Shown piece after piece: positions 1 to 6,681 of a stretch of DNA of 10,215 nucleotides (its first letter is position 1; the number at the start of each line of letters is the position of its first letter). The stretch spans positions 1 to 10,215 of the forward strand of contig JAHHQW010000068.1 of the NCBI GenBank assembly GCA_020026195.1, in the 5' to 3' direction. A model generated the notes under the pieces. That model did not search any database. It saw only the letters and a program-made list of their open reading frames with translations, and was not told the DNA's origin. The position numbers were made by a program, and so were the translations under genes. Source of the stretch: Prevotella sp. Lineage in GTDB: Bacteria > Bacteroidota > Bacteroidia > Bacteroidales > Bacteroidaceae.

Positions 1-11
1 TTTTATTTACT

Positions 12-41
12 GCCAGAGCCGCTTAGGCGTGGCGATTTTTT
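12..41 (+). terminator. GC-rich stem-loop with T-tract, possible terminator
   Basis: GCCA (12-15) pairs with TGGC (30-33) and GCC (18-20) with GGC (26-28) around a 5-nt loop, with a small internal bulge. A run of six T (36-41) follows. This fits an intrinsic terminator for a plus-strand gene lying left of the window. The stem is short and interrupted, so it could also be the end of a repeat or of an open frame: plus frame 1 stays open from base 1 to a TGA at 52-54. Confidence 0.35.
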
Positions 42-185
42 AACGAACTATTGACATTTAATAACAATCGTAATAACAAATATTCACTTATCTGATTAAT
101 TTCTAGATTTAGTGTTGAGAAAGACGGACATGTAATAATATATTAATGGTTACCATGCTCGGTACAAGATAATTACAAGTATTTA

Positions 186-214
186 TTGACTATTTCAGAA
201 TAGTGTTTTATAAT
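186..214 (+). promoter_or_regulatory. E. coli-like -35/-10 promoter candidate for the GIY-YIG gene
   Basis: TTGACT (186-191) and TATAAT (209-214) are separated by exactly 17 bases, a near-perfect sigma-70 pattern. No TAnnTTTG box of the usual Bacteroidota type is visible just ahead of this gene. Initiation about 7 bases after the -10 box would leave a leader of only a few bases before the ATG at 225. The region is AT-rich, so a chance match is possible. Confidence 0.35.
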
Positions 215-224
215 TAGTAGATAT

Positions 225-794
225 ATGTCAGAGATTAAAGAAACATACGTAATAGAATGGATTGGTCCGTATGATTCGACTGATGACATGAAAAAACATA
301 TTGATACAAGTGATTGTACTTTTTATGTTATTACAGGAAGGATGAAGTATCAGGATGATATCGGTATCAAATATATAGGTATATCCAAACGTCCGCTTAT
401 AGAGCGTCTTAATGATCCGGACCATAAGGAGAAGCAGAAGAAAATACTTGAAAAACAGTTTTGGGTTGGTCGTTTTTCTGTTTCTGCATTTAATAATTTA
501 AAAACAGAATCGTGTAAAAAGAGGAGACGTGCCAGAGCAGAACTTGTAGAACATCTTCTTGTCAGATACCTCTCTCTACAGAATGATTATTATCATTATC
601 TAAACGAAAAGAAGACACAGAGTAATCCTGAATGTTCTATAGTTATCATTTCTAAAGGTAATTCTAAATCCTTTGATAAGGAACGATATAACAAGCCTTT
701 TACATTGAAAGATATTCCCGATGTACTTATGTATGTGGATGGAAAGTTCTTTGCAGCGGACAAACTCCAAATTAAATTTGACACAACAGAATAA
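225..794 (+). CDS. GIY-YIG-like nuclease domain protein
   Basis: A 189-residue protein whose first two thirds look like a GIY-YIG endonuclease domain. The GIY-equivalent strand is TFYVITG at 32-38 (Tyr34) and the YIG-equivalent is KYIGIS at 49-54 (Tyr50). Arg56 and Arg61 follow in the first helix, and ARAELVEHLLVRY at 103-115 supplies the conserved helix Glu (E106 or E109). A basic KKRRRAR stretch at 98-104 could contact nucleic acid. The last ~50 residues match no domain I recognise. In this family these residues cut DNA (or bind it) with a divalent metal; activity here is inferred. The start at 225 keeps an EWIGPY segment ahead of the domain; an internal Met at residue 22 would also preserve it. 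The gene converges on rloB across a shared terminator and has no signal peptide. It could be a standalone defence or mobile-element nuclease. Confidence 0.65.
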   Translation: MSEIKETYVIEWIGPYDSTDDMKKHIDTSDCTFYVITGRMKYQDDIGIKYIGISKRPLIERLNDPDHKEKQKKILEKQFWVGRFSVSAFNNLKTESCKKRRRARAELVEHLLVRYLSLQNDYYHYLNEKKTQSNPECSIVIISKGNSKSFDKERYNKPFTLKDIPDVLMYVDGKFFAADKLQIKFDTTE

Positions 795-810
795 TAGGAT
801 TCCTTTAAAC

Positions 811-849
811 AAACACCTCAGAAAGATTTAAAACTTTCTGAGGTGTTTT
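811..849. terminator. Bidirectional terminator between GIY-YIG gene and rloB
   Basis: Bases 811-825 pair perfectly with 834-848: 15 base pairs around an 8-base loop (826-833). Both ends run into T-rich tracts on their respective strands, so the hairpin can stop transcripts from the plus-strand gene ending at 794 and from rloB, whose stop codon is at 857-859. Its position in the 62-base gap between two convergent genes supports this strongly. Confidence 0.9.
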
Positions 850-856
850 GTAATAA

Positions 857-1549
857 TTACTTTAGTAATTTCTCAGGATTCTCAAGCTCATTTACAAGTA
901 AGTCTACTGTAGTGCAAGGCTTGTGTGTCTTATAGTCTTTATCCTTGAAATATCGTCTTAACTTTTCAGCATAGTTTTTGGCATCATTTTCATTACCTAT
1001 TTGCTGAAGGATTTTATATATTTCAGGATCATTCTTTTTATATATGAAGTTTTCATATCCTTCATGTTTACGAATCTCATTCTGAAGTTTTTCTATATAT
1101 GCTTTACGGTCTATTGCTGTATCAAGGTATTGGAAATGAAGTAAGTACCATAGTTCGAAAGCTTCGTTACTCCAGGCACTCTGTATTGATTTGTTTTGTG
1201 CCAGTTCTATTGCTTCGTTAAAGTCTTTAAAATCGTCTTTGTCAAATACTACCCATACACGGTCGAATTTGTTGAAACGTTTCTCTTCAAGTTCTTGCTT
1301 GATTTCTTGAGTACGTTTTACGAGGGCACATGTAGATCGGCCTTCACCCCGTACTTCTTCTTCAATTACGTCGGAATATTGATTCTTGATAAGAGCCTTA
1401 AAGTAATTTGGTTCAGTACGTTTACCTTCACATACAATGAGAAAGCGAACTATCTTAGGACGTATGTTCTCTTTTCGTTTCTTAGCGGCTTTAGCCTCAC
1501 GTTTCAGTCTCTTTAGTTCTTCTATTTTATATTTAGGTAACTGTCCCAT
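857..1549 (-). CDS. rloB: RloB-like protein (Toprim-like putative nuclease)
   Basis: A 230-residue soluble protein matching the RloB family. A highly basic N-terminus (residues 8-33, Lys/Arg-rich) precedes VCEGKRTEPNYF at 39-50, which carries the acidic Glu41 and Glu46. WVVFDKDDF at 99-107 gives Asp103 and Asp105, and SNEAFELWYLLHF at 127-139 is the other family hallmark. The Glu ... DxD pattern resembles the metal site of Toprim/OLD nucleases, so a nucleic-acid-cutting role is likely but inferred. It starts 11 bases after the stop of rloA and is surely co-transcribed from the promoter ahead of rloA. RloA/RloB pairs were named as restriction-linked ORFs found in type I restriction loci. Their layout, an AAA ATPase plus a Toprim-like partner, also resembles PARIS (AriA/AriB), an anti-phage system. 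No restriction genes are visible in this window. Length and motifs look intact. Confidence 0.87.
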   Translation of the reverse strand: MGQLPKYKIEELKRLKREAKAAKKRKENIRPKIVRFLIVCEGKRTEPNYFKALIKNQYSDVIEEEVRGEGRSTCALVKRTQEIKQELEEKRFNKFDRVWVVFDKDDFKDFNEAIELAQNKSIQSAWSNEAFELWYLLHFQYLDTAIDRKAYIEKLQNEIRKHEGYENFIYKKNDPEIYKILQQIGNENDAKNYAEKLRRYFKDKDYKTHKPCTTVDLLVNELENPEKLLK

Positions 1550-1560
1550 ATCATGTGTTA

Positions 1561-2826
1561 TTAATGTATAAACGGAATTGCTCCGTAACGTCCGTTTATG
1601 TAATCTTTTTCAATACTGCGGTCGTTGCGTATAGTGTTTCCGTTTTCATCCTTGAATTCGATCAGAGAATAAAGATCTGTTGATTCTGTAGCATCTTTTT
1701 CAGTAAACCATATCTGATCTCGTCGTAAGTATGATAAGTTGAGTAGATTTGTATCGTGAGTCGTAAAGATAAGCTGTGCTCCATTTTTATTTGTCTCCGG
1801 ACTCATGAATAACTTTAAGATACTTCTTGTAAGCATGGGGTGGAGCTTTGCATCAAGTTCGTCAACAATAAGAACTTTGCCAGATGCAAGGGTGTCAAAG
1901 ATTGGACCAGACATCTCAATAATCTTTTTAGTTCCTTCTGACTCCATTTTATCTTTATCGAATGTTGCAAGATTAGTTATTTTGCCATTTTCTCCATAAA
2001 TGTTATGTGTGGTTTTTGCTTCAAGAAAAATATGACTTTTCATGTCATTAAGCATTCTTCTTCGTATATCGGCAGGAATATTTCCAGATAACATTTCATC
2101 GGATATTTTCTTTTCTGTAACTATAATATCGTTAAATCCAAGTCCTGTGGCATGAAAAAAATTTAATGCATCCTGGCATAAGTTGATGTGTTGGTAGAAC
2201 ATACTGAGCGTAAATCCCTCGTAACCTTCACTGCTGATACCAGATAGATAATTACATCCTGAGAACCAGTCAAGAATACTGAGAGATTTTGGACCGTTTA
2301 GCTGTGCTACAAGCGATACAAAAAGTCGGTTAGATGGTGTAGCACTTTCTTTTCCAATGCCTTCGGGAAAACATTTCTTTGAAATTTCGTAGTCGTTTTC
2401 GGCTCGCAGGAAGAGGTTAAACTCACGCTGCTTTGGTGCTTTCTCGTAAAGCCATTCGTTACATATATGTGTTCTATCGTATTCAAAACCATATCTGTAA
2501 GTTAATCCGTTATTTAAGAATTGTATCTCAAATGATGTTGGTTCGTTTTTAGATGTTGTATTGAGAAGGAACGGCTGATAATCGAGTATGTCGTAAGGAT
2601 TTAGTCGTACACTATTTAAAACAAGTCTACGCATTGTAAGTAGTGCTTCGAGTACATTGCTCTTACCACTTGAGTTCGCTCCATACATAACGGCAGCGGG
2701 TAATAGTCGATAAGAGTCTTTTGTAATTACCGACTCATTAAGTTCTTTTATAGAACCGGCTTCCATACTTAATGTCTTCTCGTCTCTAAATGAACGAAAA
2801 TTGCCGAATGTGAAGTTTATTAACAT
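1561..2826 (-). CDS. rloA: RloA-like AAA-family ATPase (ABC/OLD-type)
   Basis: A 421-residue ATPase of the AAA15/AAA21 type. Walker A is GANSSGKS at 49-56, close to the N-terminus as usual. SEGTKK at 296-301 is an ABC-signature-like turn. VLIVDELDAKLHP at 318-330 is Walker B (Asp322, catalytic Glu323) with its D-loop region, and FTTHDTNLL at 354-362 carries the H-loop His357. The C-terminal YINGRYGAIPF at 409-419 is typical of this family. Residues ~60-290 form the long insert that normally holds a coiled-coil or dimer arm. No Toprim domain is fused; that role falls to rloB directly downstream. RecF/SMC-like alternatives fit less well given the partner and the GRYGAIP tail. Inferred role: nucleotide-driven sensing or control of RloB, probably in phage defence. 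It is first gene of the operon, with a consensus promoter starting 35 bases upstream. Confidence 0.88.
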   Translation of the reverse strand: MLINFTFGNFRSFRDEKTLSMEAGSIKELNESVITKDSYRLLPAAVMYGANSSGKSNVLEALLTMRRLVLNSVRLNPYDILDYQPFLLNTTSKNEPTSFEIQFLNNGLTYRYGFEYDRTHICNEWLYEKAPKQREFNLFLRAENDYEISKKCFPEGIGKESATPSNRLFVSLVAQLNGPKSLSILDWFSGCNYLSGISSEGYEGFTLSMFYQHINLCQDALNFFHATGLGFNDIIVTEKKISDEMLSGNIPADIRRRMLNDMKSHIFLEAKTTHNIYGENGKITNLATFDKDKMESEGTKKIIEMSGPIFDTLASGKVLIVDELDAKLHPMLTRSILKLFMSPETNKNGAQLIFTTHDTNLLNLSYLRRDQIWFTEKDATESTDLYSLIEFKDENGNTIRNDRSIEKDYINGRYGAIPFIH

Positions 2827-2860
2827 TGCTATTGTTGGCTATTTTGTTTATACTATAATG

Positions 2861-2890
2861 CAAATATAATAATATTCTTAATACAGACAA
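2861..2890 (-). promoter_or_regulatory. rloAB promoter, Bacteroidota consensus
   Basis: On the minus strand the -7 box reads TATATTTG (2868 to 2861), an exact TAnnTTTG match. The -33 TTG lies at 2890-2888, with a 19-base spacer. Transcription would begin near 2854, leaving a leader of roughly 28 A-rich bases before the rloA ATG at 2826-2824. No Shine-Dalgarno sequence is evident, as is usual in this phylum. Confidence 0.75.
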
Positions 2891-2952
2891 TAAAAAATGA
2901 GAAAATATCTCATAATTTAATACTTGCAATTCAAAATACCAGTGCTATATAT

Positions 2953-2981
2953 TACATTAATGTATAATTCTCATACATTAA
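2953..2981. repeat. Inverted and direct TACATTAA repeats, possible operator
   Basis: TACATTAATGTA (2953-2964) is a perfect 12-base palindrome. TTAATGTAT (2957-2965) also pairs perfectly with ATACATTAA (2973-2981) across a 7-base spacer. The unit TACATTAA therefore occurs directly at 2953 and 2974, 21 bases apart (two helical turns), and once inverted. The cluster lies 63-91 bases upstream of the rloA -33 box and lacks the T-tract of a terminator, so a protein-binding site is the likelier reading. AT-richness weakens the case. Confidence 0.4.
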
Positions 2982-3131
2982 AAAGTGGAAATCTATTTGT
3001 TTGTATTATGAATTTATTAGTGAAATCCATAATAGACAGGAACTATTGCGAATAAAGCTGTTTGTAGGTGTAATGTGATATGACAAATCTTGCGTTGCAG
3101 GCGAATGATAAAGAAAATGTTTATCTATGAT

Positions 3132-4184
3132 TTACATTCCCTCTCTAAGAAAGTCAAGAGATTCGAAGATCTCATCTTTGGTGGGGTGACAGTCTATTGC
3201 GAATTTACCGAAATTCTGTAATAATGCGAAGTTGATTACGCCGCTGGTGTTCTTCTTGTCATGCTGCATGAGAGCAAGCAGATTATCATAATCGTTGCAG
3301 GTAATCGGCATGGTGCCGTAATTATCATGGATGAAACGTACCGTCTGGCGCATCCTGTCTGTGGGAAATCCCAACAGAATTGTGCTGAGATACAGCTCAC
3401 ATATCATGCCGAAGGCTACGGCATAACCGTGGAGGAGGGGATGACCGCTGCTGTATGACATCTCCTCGAAGGCGTGACCAAAAGTGTGACCGAAGTTAAG
3501 AATCTTACGAATACCTTTCTCACGAGGATCCTCGTTTACTACGCACTCCTTTAGCTGCACGCTCGCTTTCATCATGTCCTCAAACTGAGAAGTAGCAATA
3601 TCCCTTATGTCGTAGTTAATTATCTCGCTCCACATCTTCTCGCTGTCAATGAGCGAATGTTTCAGCATCTCGGCATAACCAGAGAGAATATCCTCATTAC
3701 TCAGCGAACGCAAGAAATCCTTATCTATTATTACAGCCGAAGGCAGAGCAAAAGCCCCCACCTCGTTTTTCAGTCCGTTAAAGTTGATAGCCGTCTTACC
3801 GCCCGACGAAGCATCCACGATAGCCAGAAGAGTAGTAGGAACGTTTACGAAGTCGATACCCCTCTTAAATGTTGAGGCTGCAAATCCTCCGAGGTCAGTA
3901 ATCATGCCGCCGCCGAAGTTGATTAAGCACGAGTGACGTGTAGCACCGTTATCGCTGAGATACTTCCATATTGCCGACAGAGACGACAGGTCTTTGTTCT
4001 GGTCACCTTCCGGAATGACAATGAAGTTAAGGTTATATTCATCGAGCAGACTCTTAACCTTCTCGTGATAGATAGAATCAACCTTCGAGTCAGTCAGCAG
4101 AAAGAACTTATCGTACCCTTTGGCACCGAGTACGATATTCATCTTAGATGAAAAGTCATCAGAAAATATAACCCTGCCGTTCAT
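3132..4184 (-). CDS. aroB: 3-dehydroquinate synthase
   Basis: Second step of the shikimate pathway: converts 3-deoxy-D-arabino-heptulosonate 7-phosphate to 3-dehydroquinate in the cytoplasm, using NAD and a divalent metal. The 350-residue protein has the usual length. The NAD-binding glycine-rich segment is GGGMITDLGGF at 91-101, followed by VPTTLLAIVDASSGGKTAIN at 115-134. The expected zinc ligands are Glu172 (in YAEMLKH), His233 (in GHTFGH) and His252 (in LHGYAVAFGM). The start codon lies 3 bases beyond the trmD stop, so it is probably transcribed and translationally coupled with trmD; no separate promoter is visible. All key residues are present. No clear terminator follows the stop codon. 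Confidence 0.96.
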   Translation of the reverse strand: MNGRVIFSDDFSSKMNIVLGAKGYDKFFLLTDSKVDSIYHEKVKSLLDEYNLNFIVIPEGDQNKDLSSLSAIWKYLSDNGATRHSCLINFGGGMITDLGGFAASTFKRGIDFVNVPTTLLAIVDASSGGKTAINFNGLKNEVGAFALPSAVIIDKDFLRSLSNEDILSGYAEMLKHSLIDSEKMWSEIINYDIRDIATSQFEDMMKASVQLKECVVNEDPREKGIRKILNFGHTFGHAFEEMSYSSGHPLLHGYAVAFGMICELYLSTILLGFPTDRMRQTVRFIHDNYGTMPITCNDYDNLLALMQHDKKNTSGVINFALLQNFGKFAIDCHPTKDEIFESLDFLREGM

Positions 4185-4187
4185 CTT

Positions 4188-4865
4188 CTATTTCTTTAAT
4201 AAGTCAGGACGCAGACGTTTAGTGCGCTCGTAACTCTGTTCTATTTCCCAGTCCTTAATCTTCGCATCGTTACCGCTGAGAAGAATCTCCGGAACCTTCC
4301 ATCCCTTATAGTCAGCCGGACGAGTATAGATAGGAGCAGAGAGCAGGTCATCCTGAAAACAGTCAGAGAGAGCACTCTGTTCGTCGCTTATCACACCGGG
4401 TATAAGACGCACGATAGAGTCCGCGATGACGGCGGCAGCCAGTTCGCCACCCGTAAGAACATAGTCGCCGATAGAAATTTCCTTAGTGATGAGATGATCG
4501 CGTACACGCTGGTCGATACCCTTGTAATGGCCGCAGAGTATAATCAGGTTACCCTTCAGCGACAGGTCGTTAGCCATGCGCTGGTTCAGCGTCTCACCAT
4601 CGGGCGACACATAAATCACCTCGTCGTATTCACGTTCCGCCTTCAGAGCCGAGATACAGCGGTCAATAGGTTCGCACTGCATCACCATACCTGCAAAGCC
4701 ACCGTAAGGATAGTCGTCCACACGGCGCCATTTATCTAAAGTATAGTCACGCAAATCGTGCAGATGAATCTCTGCAAATCCCTTCTCCTGTGCCCTTGCA
4801 AGGATAGATTCTTCGAAGAACCCCCTGAGCATATCGGGCAGTACTGTAATAATGTCTATTCTCAT
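4188..4865 (-). CDS. trmD: tRNA (guanine37-N1)-methyltransferase
   Basis: Methylates G37 next to the anticodon of a subset of tRNAs with S-adenosylmethionine, which prevents +1 frameshifting; essential in many bacteria. The 225-residue sequence is of the compact family size. It begins MRIDIITVLPDM and contains RVDDYPYGGFAGMVMQ at 48-63. The SPOUT trefoil-knot segments are YVSPDGETLNQ at 85-95, CGHYKGIDQRV at 111-121 and SIGDYVLTGGELA at 131-143. Arg153 and Asp168 match the active-site positions, and YTRPADYKGWKVPEILLSG at 180-198 is highly typical. The usual GNH..I..WR near the C-terminus reads GNDAKIKDWE here, a modest variation. It is first gene of a two-gene unit with aroB, with a consensus promoter directly at its start. 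Confidence 0.97.
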   Translation of the reverse strand: MRIDIITVLPDMLRGFFEESILARAQEKGFAEIHLHDLRDYTLDKWRRVDDYPYGGFAGMVMQCEPIDRCISALKAEREYDEVIYVSPDGETLNQRMANDLSLKGNLIILCGHYKGIDQRVRDHLITKEISIGDYVLTGGELAAAVIADSIVRLIPGVISDEQSALSDCFQDDLLSAPIYTRPADYKGWKVPEILLSGNDAKIKDWEIEQSYERTKRLRPDLLKK

Positions 4866-4873
4866 ATCATCTG

Positions 4874-4904
4874 CAAAGGTAATTCAATATCTTTTTATAC
4901 ACAA
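4874..4904 (-). promoter_or_regulatory. trmD-aroB promoter, nearly leaderless
   Basis: On the minus strand TACCTTTG (4881 to 4874) matches TAnnTTTG exactly, and a TTG -33 box lies at 4904-4902 with a 20-base spacer. Only 8 bases separate the -7 box from the trmD ATG (4865-4863), so the transcript would have almost no 5' leader if this promoter is used. Confidence 0.7.
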
Positions 4905-4962
4905 GAACTTCATAGTCTTTATTTCCAAAACAGATACAAATAGGTAAGCGTTACGAAGGGGC

Positions 4963-4998
4963 AAAAGAAAAGGTCCGCCCTGGAAATAAGCGGACCTT
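4963..4998 (-). terminator. pepD terminator
   Basis: AAGGTCCGC (4970-4978) pairs perfectly with GCGGACCTT (4990-4998): 9 base pairs and an 11-base loop. On the minus strand the stem runs into a TTTTCTTTT-like tract (4971-4963), which fits an intrinsic terminator about 50 bases beyond the pepD stop codon at 5046-5048. Confidence 0.8.
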
Positions 4999-5045
4999 AG
5001 GTGTGATTTTTCTATTATTTATTTGTGATTGTTTCTCTGATGAAC

Positions 5046-6497
5046 TTACTTTACAGGTACTTCTTCGAGAGTCTTCTTGAGCAGCTGCCAGAACGGTTCA
5101 ACTGTTTCAATAAGAGCGCGCTCGCTTGTTGTGTGCGGTGAGCGGATAGTCGGACCTACAGAAACGATGTCGAGACCGGGGTACTTGCTCAGGATGACAG
5201 AACACTCAAGACCAGCGTGGTCTACCTGTGTGATAGCCTCTTCGTGGAAGAGTTCTTTGTAGAGACGCTTCATAAGGTTCAGAATCTCACTGTCTGTGTT
5301 AGGATCCCAGCCACCATATTCGCCGCTGAACTTAACATCGAAGCCGCCGAGGTTCAGAGTACTCTTAATCTGTTCTGCAAGACCCATCTTTGTGCTGTAG
5401 CGAGCACCACGTGCAAGAATCTTGATAGAAGCCTTACCTTCTGCGATGTCGACGATAGAGAGGTTAGAAGATGTTTCTACTACGTCGGGGAATGAAGGAA
5501 TCATACGGAGAACACCGTTGTGTACGCCGTTGATGGCATTAACGATGAAGTTCTGATCCTCTTCTACCATAGCACCGGCTACTTCGGCAGGTTCTGTGAA
5601 GAACTTGATACCTTCCTCGATGCACTTGTATTCAGAGATGAACATTGCCTCGTATTCAGCAACCTTCTTCTTGAAGTCCTCTACCTTGTCGTGAGGCATA
5701 GCCATGATAACTTCGCACTCGAAGGGGATAGCGTTACGCATGTTACCGCCGTGCCATTCGCAGAGACGTGCACCCATTGCGATAGCTTCCTTAACGAAGC
5801 GGACCATCAGTTTGTTAGCATTGCCGCGGCCTACATTGATCTCAAGACCAGAGTGACCTCCCTTGAGTCCCTTAAGGCGAACCTTCATTACAGTAGCGCA
5901 AGAGCACATAGGCTGAATCTTGTATTCGCGGTTAGCGTCGATGTCGATACCGCCGGCACTACCTACAACCATCTTGCCCCATGTTTCAGAGTCAAGGTTC
6001 AGCAGGATGTCACTGTGAAGGATACCCGGCTTCAGGTCGTTGGCACCGAACATACCAGTTTCCTCGTCAGCTGTGATGAGACCCTCGATAGGACCGTGCT
6101 TCATTTCCTTGTCTTCCATTACAGCCATGATAGCAGCAACGCCAAGACCGTCGTCAGCACCAAGTGTAGTGTTCTTTGCTTTTACCCATTCGCCGTCGAT
6201 CCATGTTTCGATAGGATCTGTAAGGAAGTTATGGTTACTGTCCTTAGACTTCTGGGGAACCATATCCATGTGAGCCTGTATCATTACAGTCTTACGATTC
6301 TCCATACCCGGAGTTGCGGGCTTGCGCATGATAATGTTGTTGGCATCATCTTCGAATGCCTCTACACCTACGCGCTGAGCAAATTCGAGGAGGAATTTCT
6401 TCACTGCATCAAGATGACCAGAAGGACGCGGAACGCGTGTGAGGTCATAGAAGTTTCTCCAAACACATTCTGGTTTGAGATTTTTAATTTCACACAT
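5046..6497 (-). CDS. pepD: Aminoacyl-histidine dipeptidase (M20 metallopeptidase)
   Basis: A cytosolic dipeptidase that hydrolyses Xaa-His and many other dipeptides, recycling amino acids from peptides; likely important in a peptide-fermenting anaerobe. Its 483 residues match E. coli PepD in size. The M20 zinc ligands and catalytic residues are all visible: His76 and Asp78 in QAHMDMV, the bridging Asp115 in LGADDG, catalytic Glu145 and ligand Glu146 in TADEETGMFGA, Asp169 in LNLDSE, and His455 in IRSPHTTSER. KGGHSGLEI at 212-220 opens the lid/dimerisation domain (to about 390), and DHAGLEC at 426-432 is another family block. There is no signal peptide. It is a single-gene unit with its own terminator and a promoter about 150 bases upstream. 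The base composition is less AT-rich than the accessory genes on either side. The long plus-strand frame opposite it is a shadow. Confidence 0.96.
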   Translation of the reverse strand: MCEIKNLKPECVWRNFYDLTRVPRPSGHLDAVKKFLLEFAQRVGVEAFEDDANNIIMRKPATPGMENRKTVMIQAHMDMVPQKSKDSNHNFLTDPIETWIDGEWVKAKNTTLGADDGLGVAAIMAVMEDKEMKHGPIEGLITADEETGMFGANDLKPGILHSDILLNLDSETWGKMVVGSAGGIDIDANREYKIQPMCSCATVMKVRLKGLKGGHSGLEINVGRGNANKLMVRFVKEAIAMGARLCEWHGGNMRNAIPFECEVIMAMPHDKVEDFKKKVAEYEAMFISEYKCIEEGIKFFTEPAEVAGAMVEEDQNFIVNAINGVHNGVLRMIPSFPDVVETSSNLSIVDIAEGKASIKILARGARYSTKMGLAEQIKSTLNLGGFDVKFSGEYGGWDPNTDSEILNLMKRLYKELFHEEAITQVDHAGLECSVILSKYPGLDIVSVGPTIRSPHTTSERALIETVEPFWQLLKKTLEEVPVK

Positions 6498-6645
6498 GTT
6501 TTTTTTAAATTTAAAGGTTTATATCTTATAAATATTATTTTCGATGTTATTATGTCCGGCAGCTGTGCCGCAGCGTCTGTGGTGTACGTGTAGTGGTGTA
6601 GTCAGTAGTGCTGCGTGTCTTTTCGGGGCTTTTTACTGCCTTTGT
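6498..6645 (-). other. Long 5' leader of pepD
   Basis: If the promoter at 6652-6681 is the main one, pepD mRNA carries about 145 untranslated bases. The part nearest the start codon is A/T-rich, while 6550-6630 is markedly richer in G and C. It includes a 5-bp hairpin (CGGCA with TGCCG, loop of 4) on the minus strand near 6556-6569. I recognise no known riboswitch consensus, and no convincing short ORF is apparent. Confidence 0.4.
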
Positions 6646-6651
6646 CTTATG

Positions 6652-6681
6652 CAAAGATAAACATAAAATTACGTAATACAA
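6652..6681 (-). promoter_or_regulatory. pepD promoter, Bacteroidota consensus
   Basis: On the minus strand TATCTTTG (6659 to 6652) is an exact TAnnTTTG box, and the TTG at 6681-6679 sits 19 bases upstream. Orientation and spacing suit pepD, the next minus-strand gene, although its start codon is about 150 bases further on. Confidence 0.7.

Larger units (their letters stand above)
2827..3131. other. 305-base intergenic region between rloA and aroB
   Basis: No open frame longer than about 20 codons with coding character is visible on either strand. The stretch holds the rloA promoter (2861-2890) and the repeat cluster at 2953-2981. A 7-base inverted repeat (TATTATG at 3004-3010 and CATAATA at 3028-3034) may be chance. 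No clear intrinsic terminator follows aroB, whose stop codon is at 3132-3134. It probably marks the boundary between the conserved trmD-aroB block and the accessory rloAB segment. Confidence 0.6.

Noticed and set aside
146..156. ATGGT-T-ACCAT short palindrome upstream of the GIY-YIG gene
   Set aside because: Five-base arms in AT-rich DNA are expected by chance and it bears no fixed relation to a promoter element.
1561..2826. Reading the ATPase as RecF or an SMC protein
   Set aside because: The GRYGAIP tail, the overall size and the adjacent rloB point to the RloA/AAA15 family instead.
5520..6593. 357-codon plus-strand open frame opposite pepD
   Set aside because: It is antisense to an M20 peptidase with every catalytic motif intact, shows no recognisable domain, and arises from the codon bias of pepD on the other strand.
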